DNA of 64,000 nt from Oscillatoriales cyanobacterium USR001 (lineage in GTDB: Bacteria > Cyanobacteriota > Cyanobacteriia > Cyanobacteriales > Microcoleaceae), in assembly GCA_001698425.1 (NCBI GenBank), contig MBRE01000077.1:1-64000 (forward strand), written 5' to 3'. A program made the translations under genes and the position numbers. This document shows positions 1-9,859 of this stretch, piece after piece (position 1 is the first letter of the stretch; the number at the start of each line of letters is the position of its first letter). The notes beneath the pieces are model-generated. The model did not search any database and was not told where the DNA came from. It was given only the letters and a program-made list of their open reading frames with translations.

Positions 1-186
1 AAGGAAGAAGGAAGAAGGAAGAAGGAAGAAGGAAGAAGGAAGAAGGAAGAAGGAAGAAGGAAGTAAGGAAGTAAGGAAGAAGGAAGTAAGGAAGAAGGAA
101 GTAAGGAAGAAGGAAGGAAGAAGGAGGAAGGAAGAAGGAGGAAGGAGGAAGGAAGAAGGAGGAAGGAAGAAGGAGAAAGGAGGAAG
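1..186. repeat. GGAAGAA short tandem repeat tract
   Basis: Purine-rich heptamer tract, mostly GGAAGAA with GGAAGTA and GGAGGAA variants, running from the window edge to just past the stop codon of the DUF433 gene. The same motif occurs at 28036-28149 and, on the other strand, at 34170-34226 and 61700-61773. It resembles the heptameric STRR sequences known from filamentous cyanobacteria. It may continue to the left of the window. Confidence 0.95.
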
Positions 187-191
187 ATAAC

Positions 192-524
192 TTAGTACAT
201 CACTTCATTATTTTCCCGAATTTCTGTTTCAATTTCATCAGTAAAAGTCTCCGCATAAACCCAAGCATTGGCAATATCTGTAGCAGATAGGGATGTATAG
301 CTTGTCAGTAAATCAGCTTCACTATAACCAATCCGACGAGCTTCTACAAGTCCCCAAACAGTGATGCGAGTGCCAACAATGCAAGCACTCCCGCCACAAA
401 CACCGGCTGTTTTTTCAATACCGCGCCAAGGAGTTATTTTATCTTGAGATAGAAGTTGAATAACTTGAGCTTTTTCGTTGTCAGAGAGTGCCAGCAAATG
501 GGGTTTTAATTCTTTCAGAGTCAT
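192..524 (-). CDS. DUF433 domain protein (antitoxin-like)
   Basis: 110 residues from the ATG at 524; an in-frame TTG three codons earlier is less likely. The core GVCGGSACIVGTRITVW followed by LVEARRIGYSEADLL matches the DUF433 family, small winged-helix-like proteins often paired with a PIN-like DUF5615 toxin. No DUF5615 partner is seen. The downstream side is occupied at once by the GGAAGAA tract, so a partner may be lost or outside the window. Family assignment is firm; the antitoxin role is inferred from the family only. Confidence 0.8.
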   Translation of the reverse strand: MTLKELKPHLLALSDNEKAQVIQLLSQDKITPWRGIEKTAGVCGGSACIVGTRITVWGLVEARRIGYSEADLLTSYTSLSATDIANAWVYAETFTDEIETEIRENNEVMY

Positions 525-784
525 AGTAAACAAATAAAATGGTTACTTTCTATATTATTAAATGACTTTTAGGAATGATTTTTGGGGATTTTACCTGGTT
601 ATTAAGGCAGTATGATATCAAATATAATGACCAGCTTAATACAAGCTGGTCTGGAAAAATAATTAATTTCGTTGTTTTCTCAGCATGAGGAAACCCAAAC
701 TGCACTTTCCCAAGCTTGCAGGGGTTTACGAAGACCTCGATCTTCTCTCTCAAGTGGTATTTTAACAAAAAATGATGTTAAAGG

Positions 785-2557
785 TTAAAGACGATCGTGG
801 CTAAGTCCAATTAAAGCTTGTTGCGGACGGCCCCATATTATACGTTCTTGTTTATATACAACCATTCCTGGTTTTGCGCCTTTGGGTTTATAAACGTATT
901 TGGGTTGAGTATAAACTACTGGTACTCGATCGCTTTGACGAGCGCGACTGTAGTAAGCGGTTAAGTTGGCGACAAATTGTAAATCTGCTTCTTCGGCGGC
1001 GGTTCCGGGTTCTAGGCGCAGTAATCCGTGACTTCCTGGTATTTCTTGGGTATGAAACCAGAGGTCATAATCTCCTGCAATATGGAAGGTTAATCGATCG
1101 TTTTGGCGGTTATTGCGACCAATTAATAGTTCTAAGCCGCTGGGTGTTTGGTAATGATAGAAATTTGGTTCTGGTTCTTTGGCGGTGCGGCTGGATTGAT
1201 TTTGCCGTAAGCGATTGCCTGGTTCTTCGAGATATTTTTGTTGAATTAATTCGTCTCTAATTTCTTCTAAGGTTTGTAAGTCTATTGCGGTTTGATAATT
1301 TTCTAAGTGGGAAATTGCGGATTCTACTTGTTCTAAATAATCTATTTCTTCTTGGGTTGCTGCTAAAAGTGGTTGGACTGCTAGGCGGGTTCGTTTGAGT
1401 TTTTGATGGCGTTTGTAGAGCGCTTGGGCGTTTTGCACGGCGTTTTTTTCTGGTTCTAGGGGAATTGCGATTGGTGTCTCGGTTTCAAAGTCGGGGATGT
1501 TAATGGTTTTCATTCCTGGTTGCCATTGATGCAGGTTTGCCATCAATAAGTCTGCTTGTAATTTGTAGGTGTCGGCGCGATCGGATTGTTGTAATCTTTC
1601 TTTAAAGGTGTTGGCTTTGAGGTTGAGTTTTGCCAGGATATTACTAAGTTTTTGGGTGAGTTGATGTTTGAGTTGGGCGAATACTTGTTGATTGAGTTCG
1701 TTGGTGTAGTATTGGTTGAGTAGTTGTTGAATAGAGGTATTGTTTGTTTGAATTAGGTCTGTGTTGTGCCAATTGATGACTGTATAACCTTGGGCTGTTA
1801 AGTTGGGTTGAAATTGGAAGTTTTGTAAGTTTTGCAGCCATTGATGCCAGCGTTGATACAGTTGTTGCCAGTCTTGGGGATTGAGGTTTGATGTGGATTG
1901 GTCGGGGTCTAAGTTGGCGGCTTTAATCATTGATAATACGAGTGCTGAACTGAGGCCGCGATAGTTTTTTAGTAGGTTTTGTCGTAGTTTTCCGGGTACT
2001 AAACTGATGCGTTGTTGCCATTTTTCTGGGGGTTCGCTGAGGCTGGGAATGGTGTCGGTGAGGGATGGTGGTAATTCGTAGGGTTGACTGGTTTGGATGG
2101 GGCGGACGCTGGATTGTTGGCTGCTGACTTGGTGGCCGCAGGTGACGATGAGGTTGTCTTGGGTGGTGAGGATGACGTTGCTATATTTGGACATGATTTC
2201 GATGTAGAGATGCCAGAGGGGGGGTTCTCCGGGGCGGTGGGCAAATTGGAGGTCGATGACTCTTTCCCAGGGTGTGATTTCGGCGATCGCGATGAGTGCT
2301 AAACTGCCGATTTGATGCCGTAGTTGTTGGCTGAAGGTGAAGGTGTCGGGGGTGCGGGGTGGTGGTGAACCGATGCAGATGCGGGCGGCTTGGGGATGCC
2401 AGGAGATGTCTAGCCAGCCGCGTTTGTTGATGGTTCGCAGGCCGAGGGCGATGGTGTGGCGATCGCGCTGATAGACTTGTTCTACACGGGCGGGTAGCCA
2501 TTCTGAGCGCAGTTCGCAACAAGCAGCTATTAAGGTTGTAAAGTCAACTGGTTGCAC
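785..2557 (-). CDS. rqcH: Rqc2/RqcH-type ribosome quality control protein (NFACT family)
   Basis: 590 residues, the usual size for bacterial RqcH (FbpA/NFACT). The N-terminal NFACT-N region carries typical segments such as DFTTLIAACCEL and FSQQLRHQIG. A coiled-coil middle follows (about 290-420). A C-terminal NFACT-R domain (about 465-580) contains GLELLIGRNNRQND and the DLWFHTQEIPGSHG motif. The family binds obstructed 50S subunits carrying peptidyl-tRNA and recruits tRNA-Ala to add alanine tails that mark the nascent chain for degradation. The old name, fibronectin-binding protein, is misleading. The gene stands alone on the minus strand, about 110 bp upstream (in its transcript sense) nothing else is fused. 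Start is the ATG at 2557. Confidence 0.88.
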   Translation of the reverse strand: MQPVDFTTLIAACCELRSEWLPARVEQVYQRDRHTIALGLRTINKRGWLDISWHPQAARICIGSPPPRTPDTFTFSQQLRHQIGSLALIAIAEITPWERVIDLQFAHRPGEPPLWHLYIEIMSKYSNVILTTQDNLIVTCGHQVSSQQSSVRPIQTSQPYELPPSLTDTIPSLSEPPEKWQQRISLVPGKLRQNLLKNYRGLSSALVLSMIKAANLDPDQSTSNLNPQDWQQLYQRWHQWLQNLQNFQFQPNLTAQGYTVINWHNTDLIQTNNTSIQQLLNQYYTNELNQQVFAQLKHQLTQKLSNILAKLNLKANTFKERLQQSDRADTYKLQADLLMANLHQWQPGMKTINIPDFETETPIAIPLEPEKNAVQNAQALYKRHQKLKRTRLAVQPLLAATQEEIDYLEQVESAISHLENYQTAIDLQTLEEIRDELIQQKYLEEPGNRLRQNQSSRTAKEPEPNFYHYQTPSGLELLIGRNNRQNDRLTFHIAGDYDLWFHTQEIPGSHGLLRLEPGTAAEEADLQFVANLTAYYSRARQSDRVPVVYTQPKYVYKPKGAKPGMVVYKQERIIWGRPQQALIGLSHDRL

Positions 2558-2667
2558 GATCGCACCTTTTTGTAACTAGATTAATGGTGGCGGTTTGTTG
2601 TTGCCATTAACTATATTTTATATCATAATTTTGGTTAATTTTTTCTTCTATAATTTTTAAACAGCGA

Positions 2668-4362
2668 TTAAAAGGGAGTTTTTATCTCTAACTTTAAGTT
2701 TTTTCCTAACTGTGGATGCTCAAAAGAAAGCTCTCTTGCGTGTAAATGTAAGCGGCTGGCGGGGGCTAAACATCCATAAAGGCGATCGCCTAAAATTGGG
2801 ATTCCTAAACCTCTTCGATCGACTGCATGAACTCGGATTTGATGAGTACGACCAGTTAGCGGCATAAATTCAATTCGAGTAAAATTTCTGTCTCTTTTTA
2901 TTACTTGAAAATGAGTTAAGCTAGGTTTACCTCGCTCTACATTAACTTGCTGATAAGGACGATTTTCTGGATTTCCCCACAGTGGTAAGTCAATTTCGCC
3001 AAAATCATTTACTACATTACCAAAAAGTATTGCTTCATAAACTTTTTTTACTAATTTATGCTGAAATTGATGGCTTAATTCTCGATAAATTGGGAGGGAA
3101 CGAGCTAATAACATAATTCCCGAAGTTTCGAGGTCTAAACGATGGACGGGTATAATAGCCATACCATCAGGTAATAAATGACGCAAGCGAGTTAATATGC
3201 TATCTTGCCGATCCTGATAACGACCAGGAACAGAAAGTAAGCCAGATGGTTTGTTTACGGCAATTAGCCATCGATCTTCATAAATAATTGGTAAGTTTTC
3301 TGTTACTGATATGGCGCTTTTTTGCTGATTTTTAGAGGTTTCTAAAAAATGTTTTTGAGGTAATCCTGAGAGTAAAAATCCCATTAATGGCTGACAGCGT
3401 TCGGTACAAGCTCCATAAAATTCTCCCTGAATTTTATCTAGGTTTATTGATGAATTTCCCCACCAAAATTCTGCCATTGTTAAGGGTTTAAGATTATTTA
3501 TAGCTGCATAGTGGAGTAACTTAGGCGCACAACAATCTCCAGTGCCAGTTGGCATTAAACCATTTGGCATTAATTCTTGTAATGAACGAGATTGGCCGGT
3601 GAAATTAGTAATACTATAGGCAGCATACATCTGAGTTTGTAGTTGTTTTGATAGGTTTTTTCGCCTTTGCTTGAGTTCCCGGATTCGTGCAGTAGCAGTT
3701 TCAATTATATCTTTTATTGGCTGTAATTTCTCATGCTGTTGGCGTTTAAGTTTTCGCCGTTCAATTCCATTTTGTTGACTTTCTCGATCGAGTTGTTCGA
3801 GAGCTAAATTGAGTGTTTCATCGGTGAGAGTTTGGCAGAGTAATTGACGTTTTTCTTGTCGCTGTTGTTGGCAATTATGATGGCGATCGCGCATTAATTT
3901 TAATTGCTCTTCAAACTCACTAGCTAGGGTTTCGTGTTGCTGCCATTCCGGGAGATTTTTAAGGTTAATTAGTTCTTGTTTAATAGTTTCTAATTCACTT
4001 AAAGTGTAGGCTTCTGCCAATGCTACTCGATCGCGTCCTGGAATTGGTGGAACCCAGCCATCAATTATGTGACAACCATTAAGAAGACCGGAGAAAGCTT
4101 TAAGTACCATTTGTTGACCATTAGGCAGTTCAACTAAGAGTATGCCATACATTTTACCTTCAATAGAATAATCATTGTTATTAGCTAATTGCTGCATTAA
4201 ACCTTTCGCGATCGCTTCGGCAATGGGAGTGCGGGGAAGTCTCAATAACTCACCATTTTGAGGTGATATTCCTTCGTAAAAATAGATAGAAAATGCGTTA
4301 TTAATAGTATCATTAATGGTGTTATTTTTGATAAAATCTGAAATTTTGTGAAGATTTATCAT
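2668..4362 (-). CDS. RluA-family pseudouridine synthase with long N-terminal extension
   Basis: 564 residues. The C-terminal ~210 residues are a RluA/RsuA-type pseudouridine synthase: the catalytic motif HRLDLETSGIMLLAR has its Asp near residue 410, and LTGRTHQIRVHA and LGDRLYG follow. These enzymes isomerise uridine to pseudouridine in rRNA or tRNA. The first ~340 residues are an extension with a strongly charged coiled coil (about 120-240) and a region with ILLVELPNG and GTGDCCAPKLLHYAA, as in the large RluA homologues of cyanobacteria. The target site cannot be told from sequence. It lies 36 bp behind tsaE on the same strand and is probably co-transcribed. Confidence 0.85.
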   Translation of the reverse strand: MINLHKISDFIKNNTINDTINNAFSIYFYEGISPQNGELLRLPRTPIAEAIAKGLMQQLANNNDYSIEGKMYGILLVELPNGQQMVLKAFSGLLNGCHIIDGWVPPIPGRDRVALAEAYTLSELETIKQELINLKNLPEWQQHETLASEFEEQLKLMRDRHHNCQQQRQEKRQLLCQTLTDETLNLALEQLDRESQQNGIERRKLKRQQHEKLQPIKDIIETATARIRELKQRRKNLSKQLQTQMYAAYSITNFTGQSRSLQELMPNGLMPTGTGDCCAPKLLHYAAINNLKPLTMAEFWWGNSSINLDKIQGEFYGACTERCQPLMGFLLSGLPQKHFLETSKNQQKSAISVTENLPIIYEDRWLIAVNKPSGLLSVPGRYQDRQDSILTRLRHLLPDGMAIIPVHRLDLETSGIMLLARSLPIYRELSHQFQHKLVKKVYEAILFGNVVNDFGEIDLPLWGNPENRPYQQVNVERGKPSLTHFQVIKRDRNFTRIEFMPLTGRTHQIRVHAVDRRGLGIPILGDRLYGCLAPASRLHLHARELSFEHPQLGKNLKLEIKTPF

Positions 4363-4398
4363 ATAATTGTATCAACAGATATAAATAATACCAATTTT

Positions 4399-4950
4399 TT
4401 AAATTGTGACTACAAATAGTGTGATATCGTTACCGATAGCATTGGAATGATTTAACCACAGAGAACGCAGAGAACACAGAGGGAGATTAGAGAGATGAGT
4501 AATACCGATGCTCAAGTTGGATAACTCCCCAGTGCCAAATATTTCAACTTCTCTCCCTGCTTCTCCTAGATAATTCAAACAAACTAGCAAATAATTATCA
4601 GGCTTATCTACCAATTTTTCTGCCCATTCAATGGCAACAATTCCCAGAGGCATTTCTACTCCTTCCCAGTAAATTGCTAAATTTAATGCCTCTATTTCCA
4701 TAGATTCTAAACGATATAAATCTAAGTGATAGAGAGGTACGCGCCCATCTAAATACTCATTAACTAATGTAAAAGTGGGGCTATCGATCGAGTCTTTAAT
4801 GCCTAATCCTGCACCAATTCCTTGAACTAAAGTGGTTTTACCAGCCCCCAAATTTCCTTGTAATAAAATTACACTTCCTGGGGGAAGAGATTGCCCTAAA
4901 GCTATCCCTAAAGAGTATGTCTCCTGGGAATCTGACAAGTAAACTTTCAT
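4399..4950 (-). CDS. tsaE: tRNA threonylcarbamoyladenosine biosynthesis ATPase TsaE
   Basis: 183 residues from the ATG at 4950, which has GGAG six bases upstream; an earlier in-frame TTG at 4980 lacks this. Walker A is GNLGAGKTT. PTFTLVNEY, LYHLDLYRL and IVAIEWAEKL are typical of TsaE (YjeE), the ATPase partner of TsaB-TsaD in making t6A37 on ANN-decoding tRNAs. The family usually ends near residue 150-160. The extra tail here (NLPLCSLRSLWLNH and on) is encoded by an intergenic-type repeat at 4455-4486, so the true end has been remodelled. Follows the yvcK-like gene by 48 bp. Confidence 0.9.
   Translation of the reverse strand: MKVYLSDSQETYSLGIALGQSLPPGSVILLQGNLGAGKTTLVQGIGAGLGIKDSIDSPTFTLVNEYLDGRVPLYHLDLYRLESMEIEALNLAIYWEGVEMPLGIVAIEWAEKLVDKPDNYLLVCLNYLGEAGREVEIFGTGELSNLSIGITHLSNLPLCSLRSLWLNHSNAIGNDITLFVVTI
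4455..4486. repeat. Dispersed CACAGAG-type repeat inside the tsaE 3' end
   Basis: The plus strand reads AACCACAGAGAACGCAGAG then AACACAGAGGG. This decamer-like pattern is a common dispersed element in cyanobacterial intergenic DNA. Here it lies in frame within the last 45 codons of tsaE. Confidence 0.6.
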
Positions 4951-4998
4951 AATTTTCTCCAATTTTAAGTTACACCCCAAATTAAGATAAGTTAGTTG

Positions 4999-6471
4999 TT
5001 AGTTTCTAATTTTTCTCATTCCTAATTCTCCCTCTGCTAAATTATTTTGTGCCTTGCTGTACCACCGCAATAAGACGCTGGCTAACCGTTGGGAATCATG
5101 GCGAATTAGACCAGTATTTTTATCTTCATCCATTACATTAGTAAACACGATTCGCCGCCCTAATTTGATGACTTCTTCCCGGTCAAAAATCACGGGATTG
5201 CAACCTTCTTGAGCGTAGCGAATAATGGCTTGTGCGGAGGGAACTTTGCGCTGGACGACCACAGCATCAAAGAGTTGACGATGCCTACGGCTGGCTGTGT
5301 CTAGACAGGCTCGATCGATCGCACGAATATGATCGGCAACGGTGTATCCTTCAGTTTCTCCAGGTTGAGTCATAATATTGCAGACATAAATCCGGGGAAC
5401 TTGGGAAGAGGCGATCGCATCGGCAATTTCTGATACCAATAAATTCGGAATTACACTGGTATAAAGACTGCCGGGACCAATAATAATGTAGTCCGCTTCT
5501 TCAATGGCTTGTAATGCTTTAGGTAGTGCGGGAGGATTGGGAGGATTGTAACCAATTTTGATGATTTTACCATTAGCTTCGGTAATGCTAGATTCGCCCT
5601 CAATTCTGCGACCATCGGCTAATTCTGCCCAGAGGTGAACATCACTGAGAGTTGCAGGTAATACTTGTCCTCTCACAGCTAAGACTTTAGAACTCGCCGC
5701 GATCGCTTGTTCTAAATCTCCAGCAATATCGCTCATCGCTGTGAGAAAAAGATTACCAAAACTATGCCCAACTAAACCATCACCGGCGGGAAAACGATAT
5801 TGAAAAAGCTCAGTTAATAACTTTTCCTCATCGGCTAAAGCTGCTAAACAGTTGCGAATATCTCCCGGTGGCAAAACTCCAATTTCTCGCCGCAATCGCC
5901 CAGAAGAACCCCCATCATCAGCAACAGTGACGATCGCAGTAATATTCGCACTGTAATCTTTAAGCCCTCTCAGCAAAGTAGAAAGACCGGTACCACCACC
6001 AATTGCCACAATTTTTGGCCCTCGATGCAATCGGCGGTGATTGAGCAGGCGATCGACTAACTCCTCATCCCCCTCTGGCATTAATACGCTAGTAATTGAA
6101 TTTAAGCTACGATTTTGACCCCAAAGAATGAACAAAACCCCACTAACCAGCAGTAATGGTCCAGAAACATAATTGGGTATAACCGCCGTAATCCACCCCA
6201 AAAAGTGCTTGAGAAACTGAAGCGTGTAAAAAATTGGGGTTAATCCAGTCCAAATTGCTGCACCCAGGCTGGTTAGCAACACGCCTCCCGCGCTTAAAAG
6301 CAACCACCGTTTTACCAATAACCCAGGCGCTAACCATTTAAACCACTGGTGGACTCGCCCACTCGCTTTTTTACGGGGGAAAAGACCAGAATACTTGGTG
6401 GGATACTTGCTAAAGGTTTGTTTTGCTTTAGCCAGGGCCCGGAGAGCTTTTGGAAAGGAACTAATTGACAT
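4999..6471 (-). CDS. YvcK/CofD-like gluconeogenesis factor with N-terminal membrane segments
   Basis: 490 residues. The CofD/YvcK domain starts near residue 153 with [19 protein letters not shown] and continues with [11 protein letters not shown] and [14 protein letters not shown], the nucleotide-sugar or phosphate binding signature of the family. Two hydrophobic segments (about 55-75 and 95-118) precede it, an arrangement usual in cyanobacterial members. YvcK proteins bind UDP-sugars and affect carbon use and cell-wall synthesis in Bacillus; the role in cyanobacteria is inferred. First gene of a minus-strand run with tsaE and the RluA-type gene. Confidence 0.85.
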   Translation of the reverse strand: MSISSFPKALRALAKAKQTFSKYPTKYSGLFPRKKASGRVHQWFKWLAPGLLVKRWLLLSAGGVLLTSLGAAIWTGLTPIFYTLQFLKHFLGWITAVIPNYVSGPLLLVSGVLFILWGQNRSLNSITSVLMPEGDEELVDRLLNHRRLHRGPKIVAIGGGTGLSTLLRGLKDYSANITAIVTVADDGGSSGRLRREIGVLPPGDIRNCLAALADEEKLLTELFQYRFPAGDGLVGHSFGNLFLTAMSDIAGDLEQAIAASSKVLAVRGQVLPATLSDVHLWAELADGRRIEGESSITEANGKIIKIGYNPPNPPALPKALQAIEEADYIIIGPGSLYTSVIPNLLVSEIADAIASSQVPRIYVCNIMTQPGETEGYTVADHIRAIDRACLDTASRRHRQLFDAVVVQRKVPSAQAIIRYAQEGCNPVIFDREEVIKLGRRIVFTNVMDEDKNTGLIRHDSQRLASVLLRWYSKAQNNLAEGELGMRKIRN

Positions 6472-6717
6472 AAGTAATTTAGTCTCAGAAATATGAGAAC
6501 AGTTTGAGGTGACAAATTTACCATACAGGACTGTTTGATCTCTGGCAGGCTCAAATATAAACGAAAATGGGGAGATGGTGCAGATCGGGAAGATATATAG
6601 GAGAATATACTATCTTTATCTTCTCAGTCCACAAAAGGTCAATCCGGCTATAGACTGAGGATTAAGGACAAAAAAAGTCTGCGGAATAGGGATAGCATAA
6701 TCTTTTAACCTCATAAT

Positions 6718-7500
6718 ATGGCTGAACCGTTGATTGCACTTAAGGGAATTAGTAAGTCCTTTGGCAAAAATGTGGTTTTGGATCGAGTGGAGCTAAACAT
6801 TTATCAGGGAGAAGCTTTGGCTATTATTGGGCCTTCGGGTACAGGAAAGTCAACTATCTTGCGTATTATCGCCGGTTTGCTTGCGCCGGATGCGGGGGAG
6901 GTGTATGTCCAAGGTAGGCGACGCAAGGGATGGGTGGATGATGTTAGCGATCCGATCGATATTGGGATGGTGTTTCAACAGGCGGCTTTGTTTGATTCTC
7001 TGACTGTGGAGGAAAATGTGGGTTTTCTTCTCTATCAACATTCTAAATTACCACGCGATCGCATTAGGGAATTGGTGGAGGAAAAGCTGGAAATGGTAGG
7101 TTTGCCACTAATTGGCGATCGCTACCCCGCTCAGTTATCTGGAGGAATGCGAAAACGGGTAAGTTTTGCCCGCGCGATTATTACTAACCCTGATAATTCT
7201 AAGGATACCCCGGAGGTTTTACTCTACGATGAACCGACAGCAGGTTTAGATCCGATCGCTTCAACGGTGATTGAGGATTTAATTCGCGATTTACAAGCGG
7301 CGAAAGGAGGTTGTAGCACTTATGTAATGGTGACTCATCAAGATAGTACGATCCGCCGCACGGCCGATCGCATTGTGTTTTTATATCAAGGTAAGGTGCA
7401 ATGGGAGGGAATTGTGAGCGATATTGATACGACTGATAACTCTCTGGTACGACAATTTTTTAGTGGCAGTGTTACAGGTCCAATTCAAGCTATTGGTTAA
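6718..7500 (+). CDS. Mla-type lipid ABC transporter ATP-binding protein (MlaF-like)
   Basis: 260 residues. Walker A GPSGTGKST, signature LSGGMRKRVSFARA and Walker B LLYDEPTAGLDP are complete. The sequence SGGMRKR is characteristic of the MlaF/TTG2A subgroup that energises MCE-protein lipid transport between membranes. The MCE protein is the next gene, which supports this; the MlaE permease is not in the window, consistent with scattered mla genes in cyanobacteria. The stop codon TAA (7498-7500) is the first unit of the heptamer tract that follows. Confidence 0.9.
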   Translation: MAEPLIALKGISKSFGKNVVLDRVELNIYQGEALAIIGPSGTGKSTILRIIAGLLAPDAGEVYVQGRRRKGWVDDVSDPIDIGMVFQQAALFDSLTVEENVGFLLYQHSKLPRDRIRELVEEKLEMVGLPLIGDRYPAQLSGGMRKRVSFARAIITNPDNSKDTPEVLLYDEPTAGLDPIASTVIEDLIRDLQAAKGGCSTYVMVTHQDSTIRRTADRIVFLYQGKVQWEGIVSDIDTTDNSLVRQFFSGSVTGPIQAIG

Positions 7501-7699
7501 CTGTTAACTGTTATTTGTTATTTGTTATTTGTTAACTGTTATTTGTTAACTGTTATTTGTTATTTGTTATTTGTTAACTGTTATTTGTTAACTGTTATTT
7601 GTTAACTAATAACCAATAACCAATAACCAATAACAAATAACTAATAACCAATAATCAATAACTAATAACCAATAACCAATAACCAATAACCAATAACAA
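7498..7699. repeat. Heptamer STRR tract, GTTATTT/GTTAACT then AACCAAT
   Basis: About 200 bp between the MlaF-like and MCE genes. The left half repeats GTTATTT and GTTAACT. The right half repeats the nearly complementary AACCAAT, AACAAAT and AACTAAT, so the transcript could fold into a very long hairpin. The tract supplies the stop codon of the upstream gene and ends at the AAAGGAGG ribosome site of the next. Confidence 0.93.
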
Positions 7700-7709
7700 A
7701 GGAGGCAAA

Positions 7710-9197
7710 ATGCGATCGCGTACAGTTAGAGAAGGTTCCGTAGGTTTTTTAATTCTATTAGGAATAGGTTTATTTGGGGGTTTAGTGCTATGGCTGCGAG
7801 GAGTACAATTGGGTAGCCGCAGTTATCAGATATTAGTTGAATTTCCCAATGTGCAGGGAATACAGGTAGGAACTACAGTCAGATATCGAGGCGTTAATGT
7901 TGGTAAAATTAGCGGGATCAAACCAGGGTCAAATAGCGTAGAAGTAGTGCTGGAAATTACCCCCGCAGATTTAGTAATTTCCCGTGATGTCACTATCGAA
8001 GCAAATATGTCTGGCTTGATCGGTGAACCAACAGTTGATATTACACCAAAATCGCTGTTGTCAGATGCTGCGATCGCCGCTAATCCTCTTAGTAATAACT
8101 GTCCTGATACGATTATCTGTAATAATACACGGCTTAAAGGTGAGATGGGAGCAACTTTCGAGCAATTGATTCAATCTGCCTTGCAATTTACTACTCTCTA
8201 TAACGATCCTGAATTATTTGCTAATATTAAAGCCACTTCTAAAAATGCCGCGATCGCCGCTCAAAATGCCGCTCAACTTACTCGCGAATTATCTAGTTTA
8301 AGCCAGTCAACAAAAGTGGAAATAAACAGCTTAAGTCGCTCAGTTAAAGAAGACTTAGGTAGCTTAAGTCAGTCTGTAAAAAGTGAATTGGGCGGTTTAA
8401 ATCAGTCCGTCCAGAATAATTTAGAAACTATTTCTACAGAAGTAGGAAAAATTGTCACAACGGCAGACACTTCAACAAAAGCTTTAACTACAGCCGCAAT
8501 TGATTCCGCAAATTCTGTCACTCAAGCCGCCAATCAGATTAATTTAACAGCCAGTCAAGCTAATGCTTTGTTAGCGACTAATCGTGCTACCTTAGTTGCC
8601 ACATTGAATAATATCAATCAAATGAGTCAAGAACTACGTTTAGCTGTTAACAATTTGCATCCTCTGATTAATCAACTCGATCGAGGCAAATTAATTAACA
8701 ACTTAGAAGTTTTATCAGCAAATGCCGCTCAAGCTTCAGTGAATTTAAGGGATTTTTCAACCACCATAAATAATCCGACAAATTTGTTAGTTCTCCAACA
8801 AACTTTGGATTCGGCTCGGATTACTTTTCAGAATGTACAGAAAATTACTTCAGATTTGAATGAATTAACTAACGATCCCGCTTTACGCGATAATATTCGC
8901 AGGATTATTAAAGCTTTGGGCAATTTATTGGGTTCAACGCAACAGTTACAACAGCAAACTGAGTTAGCTCAAGTTTTAGTTCCTTTTTCCCAGGGAATCA
9001 CTACTAACCCCCCAATTAATTCTCCAGTTAATTCTCCAGTTAATTCTCCAGTTAATTCCCCAATTATCAATTCGTCAGCACCTTCGGAATTTCAACGGTT
9101 TAGTAAGGGATCTAAGTTTACAGTTATTCCTGCTCAAACACCAAAGGCAAAACAATCTCCTAATCTTGAAATTAATTCCGAAATGGTTTATCCTTAA
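7710..9197 (+). CDS. MCE/MlaD family lipid-transport protein
   Basis: 495 residues with a strong ribosome site (AAGGAGG) just upstream. An N-terminal membrane anchor (about 11-31) is followed by an MlaD domain (about 38-115: QILVEFPNVQGIQVGTTVRY, GLIGEPTVDI). A long helical region (180-330) contains a repeated LSQSV/LNQSV heptad-like pattern. The C-terminal part includes four PVNS units from a 12-bp tandem repeat at 9013-9060. MCE proteins form hexameric periplasmic tunnels or rings for phospholipid transfer. Partner of the preceding ATPase. Confidence 0.88.
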   Translation: MRSRTVREGSVGFLILLGIGLFGGLVLWLRGVQLGSRSYQILVEFPNVQGIQVGTTVRYRGVNVGKISGIKPGSNSVEVVLEITPADLVISRDVTIEANMSGLIGEPTVDITPKSLLSDAAIAANPLSNNCPDTIICNNTRLKGEMGATFEQLIQSALQFTTLYNDPELFANIKATSKNAAIAAQNAAQLTRELSSLSQSTKVEINSLSRSVKEDLGSLSQSVKSELGGLNQSVQNNLETISTEVGKIVTTADTSTKALTTAAIDSANSVTQAANQINLTASQANALLATNRATLVATLNNINQMSQELRLAVNNLHPLINQLDRGKLINNLEVLSANAAQASVNLRDFSTTINNPTNLLVLQQTLDSARITFQNVQKITSDLNELTNDPALRDNIRRIIKALGNLLGSTQQLQQQTELAQVLVPFSQGITTNPPINSPVNSPVNSPVNSPIINSSAPSEFQRFSKGSKFTVIPAQTPKAKQSPNLEINSEMVYP

Positions 9198-9242
9198 GTT
9201 ATTAGTTAAAATTGGAATACTCCCGCTTCTCAAGGAGAAATT

Positions 9243-9836
9243 ATGACACAAATTATGACTCAAACAATCATCAAAAACTTAACAGTTGATAGCTGCTTAA
9301 CTCTAATTGGCGTGAGTTGGTCGCAATTTCAATCTCTGGAAACTGCTTTTGAGTCTATTCGTGGCGTTAGGTTTACTTATTTGGACGGAACTTTAGAAAT
9401 TATGACTGTTAGCCCAGAACATGAAGATACAAAGAGTACAATTAGTGTTTTGTTACAAGCGTATCTGAGAGAAAAAGATATTCGATTTTATGTTAGGGGT
9501 AGCCCAACTTTGGGTAGTGAAAATCTGAAAGCAAAGAAGGAACCTGACGAGTCGTATAATTTACAGACGAAAAAAGTCATCCCAGATTTGGTGATTGAGG
9601 TAGTATTTACCAGTGGCGGGATTAATAAATTAGAGATTTATCAGCGGGTAGGAGTTCCTGAAGTTTGGTTTTGGGAAGATGGAGTATTGAGTATTTATTA
9701 TTTGAGGGAAGAGTACGAGCAGGTAGAGCGTAGTGAGTTGTTGCCAGAGTTAGATATTGAACTATTAGTAAGGTATATAAATTATTTCGATCAATACGAT
9801 GCTGTAACTGAGTTTCTTAAGGCTTTGAGAAATTAG
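9243..9836 (+). CDS. Uma2 family (DUF820) putative endonuclease
   Basis: 197 residues, AAGGAG before the ATG. The PD-(D/E)xK-like core is visible as VIPDLVIEVVFTSGG followed by KLEIYQRVGVPEVWFWEDG, the Uma2 signature. These proteins are numerous in cyanobacteria and resemble restriction endonucleases, but their biological role is unknown. The N-terminal half has the usual YLDGTLEIMTVSPEHE. It is one of five Uma2 loci in this window and is only distantly related to the other four. Confidence 0.88.
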   Translation: MTQIMTQTIIKNLTVDSCLTLIGVSWSQFQSLETAFESIRGVRFTYLDGTLEIMTVSPEHEDTKSTISVLLQAYLREKDIRFYVRGSPTLGSENLKAKKEPDESYNLQTKKVIPDLVIEVVFTSGGINKLEIYQRVGVPEVWFWEDGVLSIYYLREEYEQVERSELLPELDIELLVRYINYFDQYDAVTEFLKALRN

Positions 9837-9859
9837 TCTGACGGTTGCGAGAGTCATAT

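Noticed and set aside
550-768. 72-codon minus-strand frame between DUF433 and rqcH
   Set aside because: No domain, no ribosome site, and composition looks like translated AT-rich intergenic DNA; it is not a DUF5615 partner.
874-1260. 128-codon plus-strand frame
   Set aside because: Lies fully inside rqcH on the opposite strand; Arg/Leu-rich shadow.
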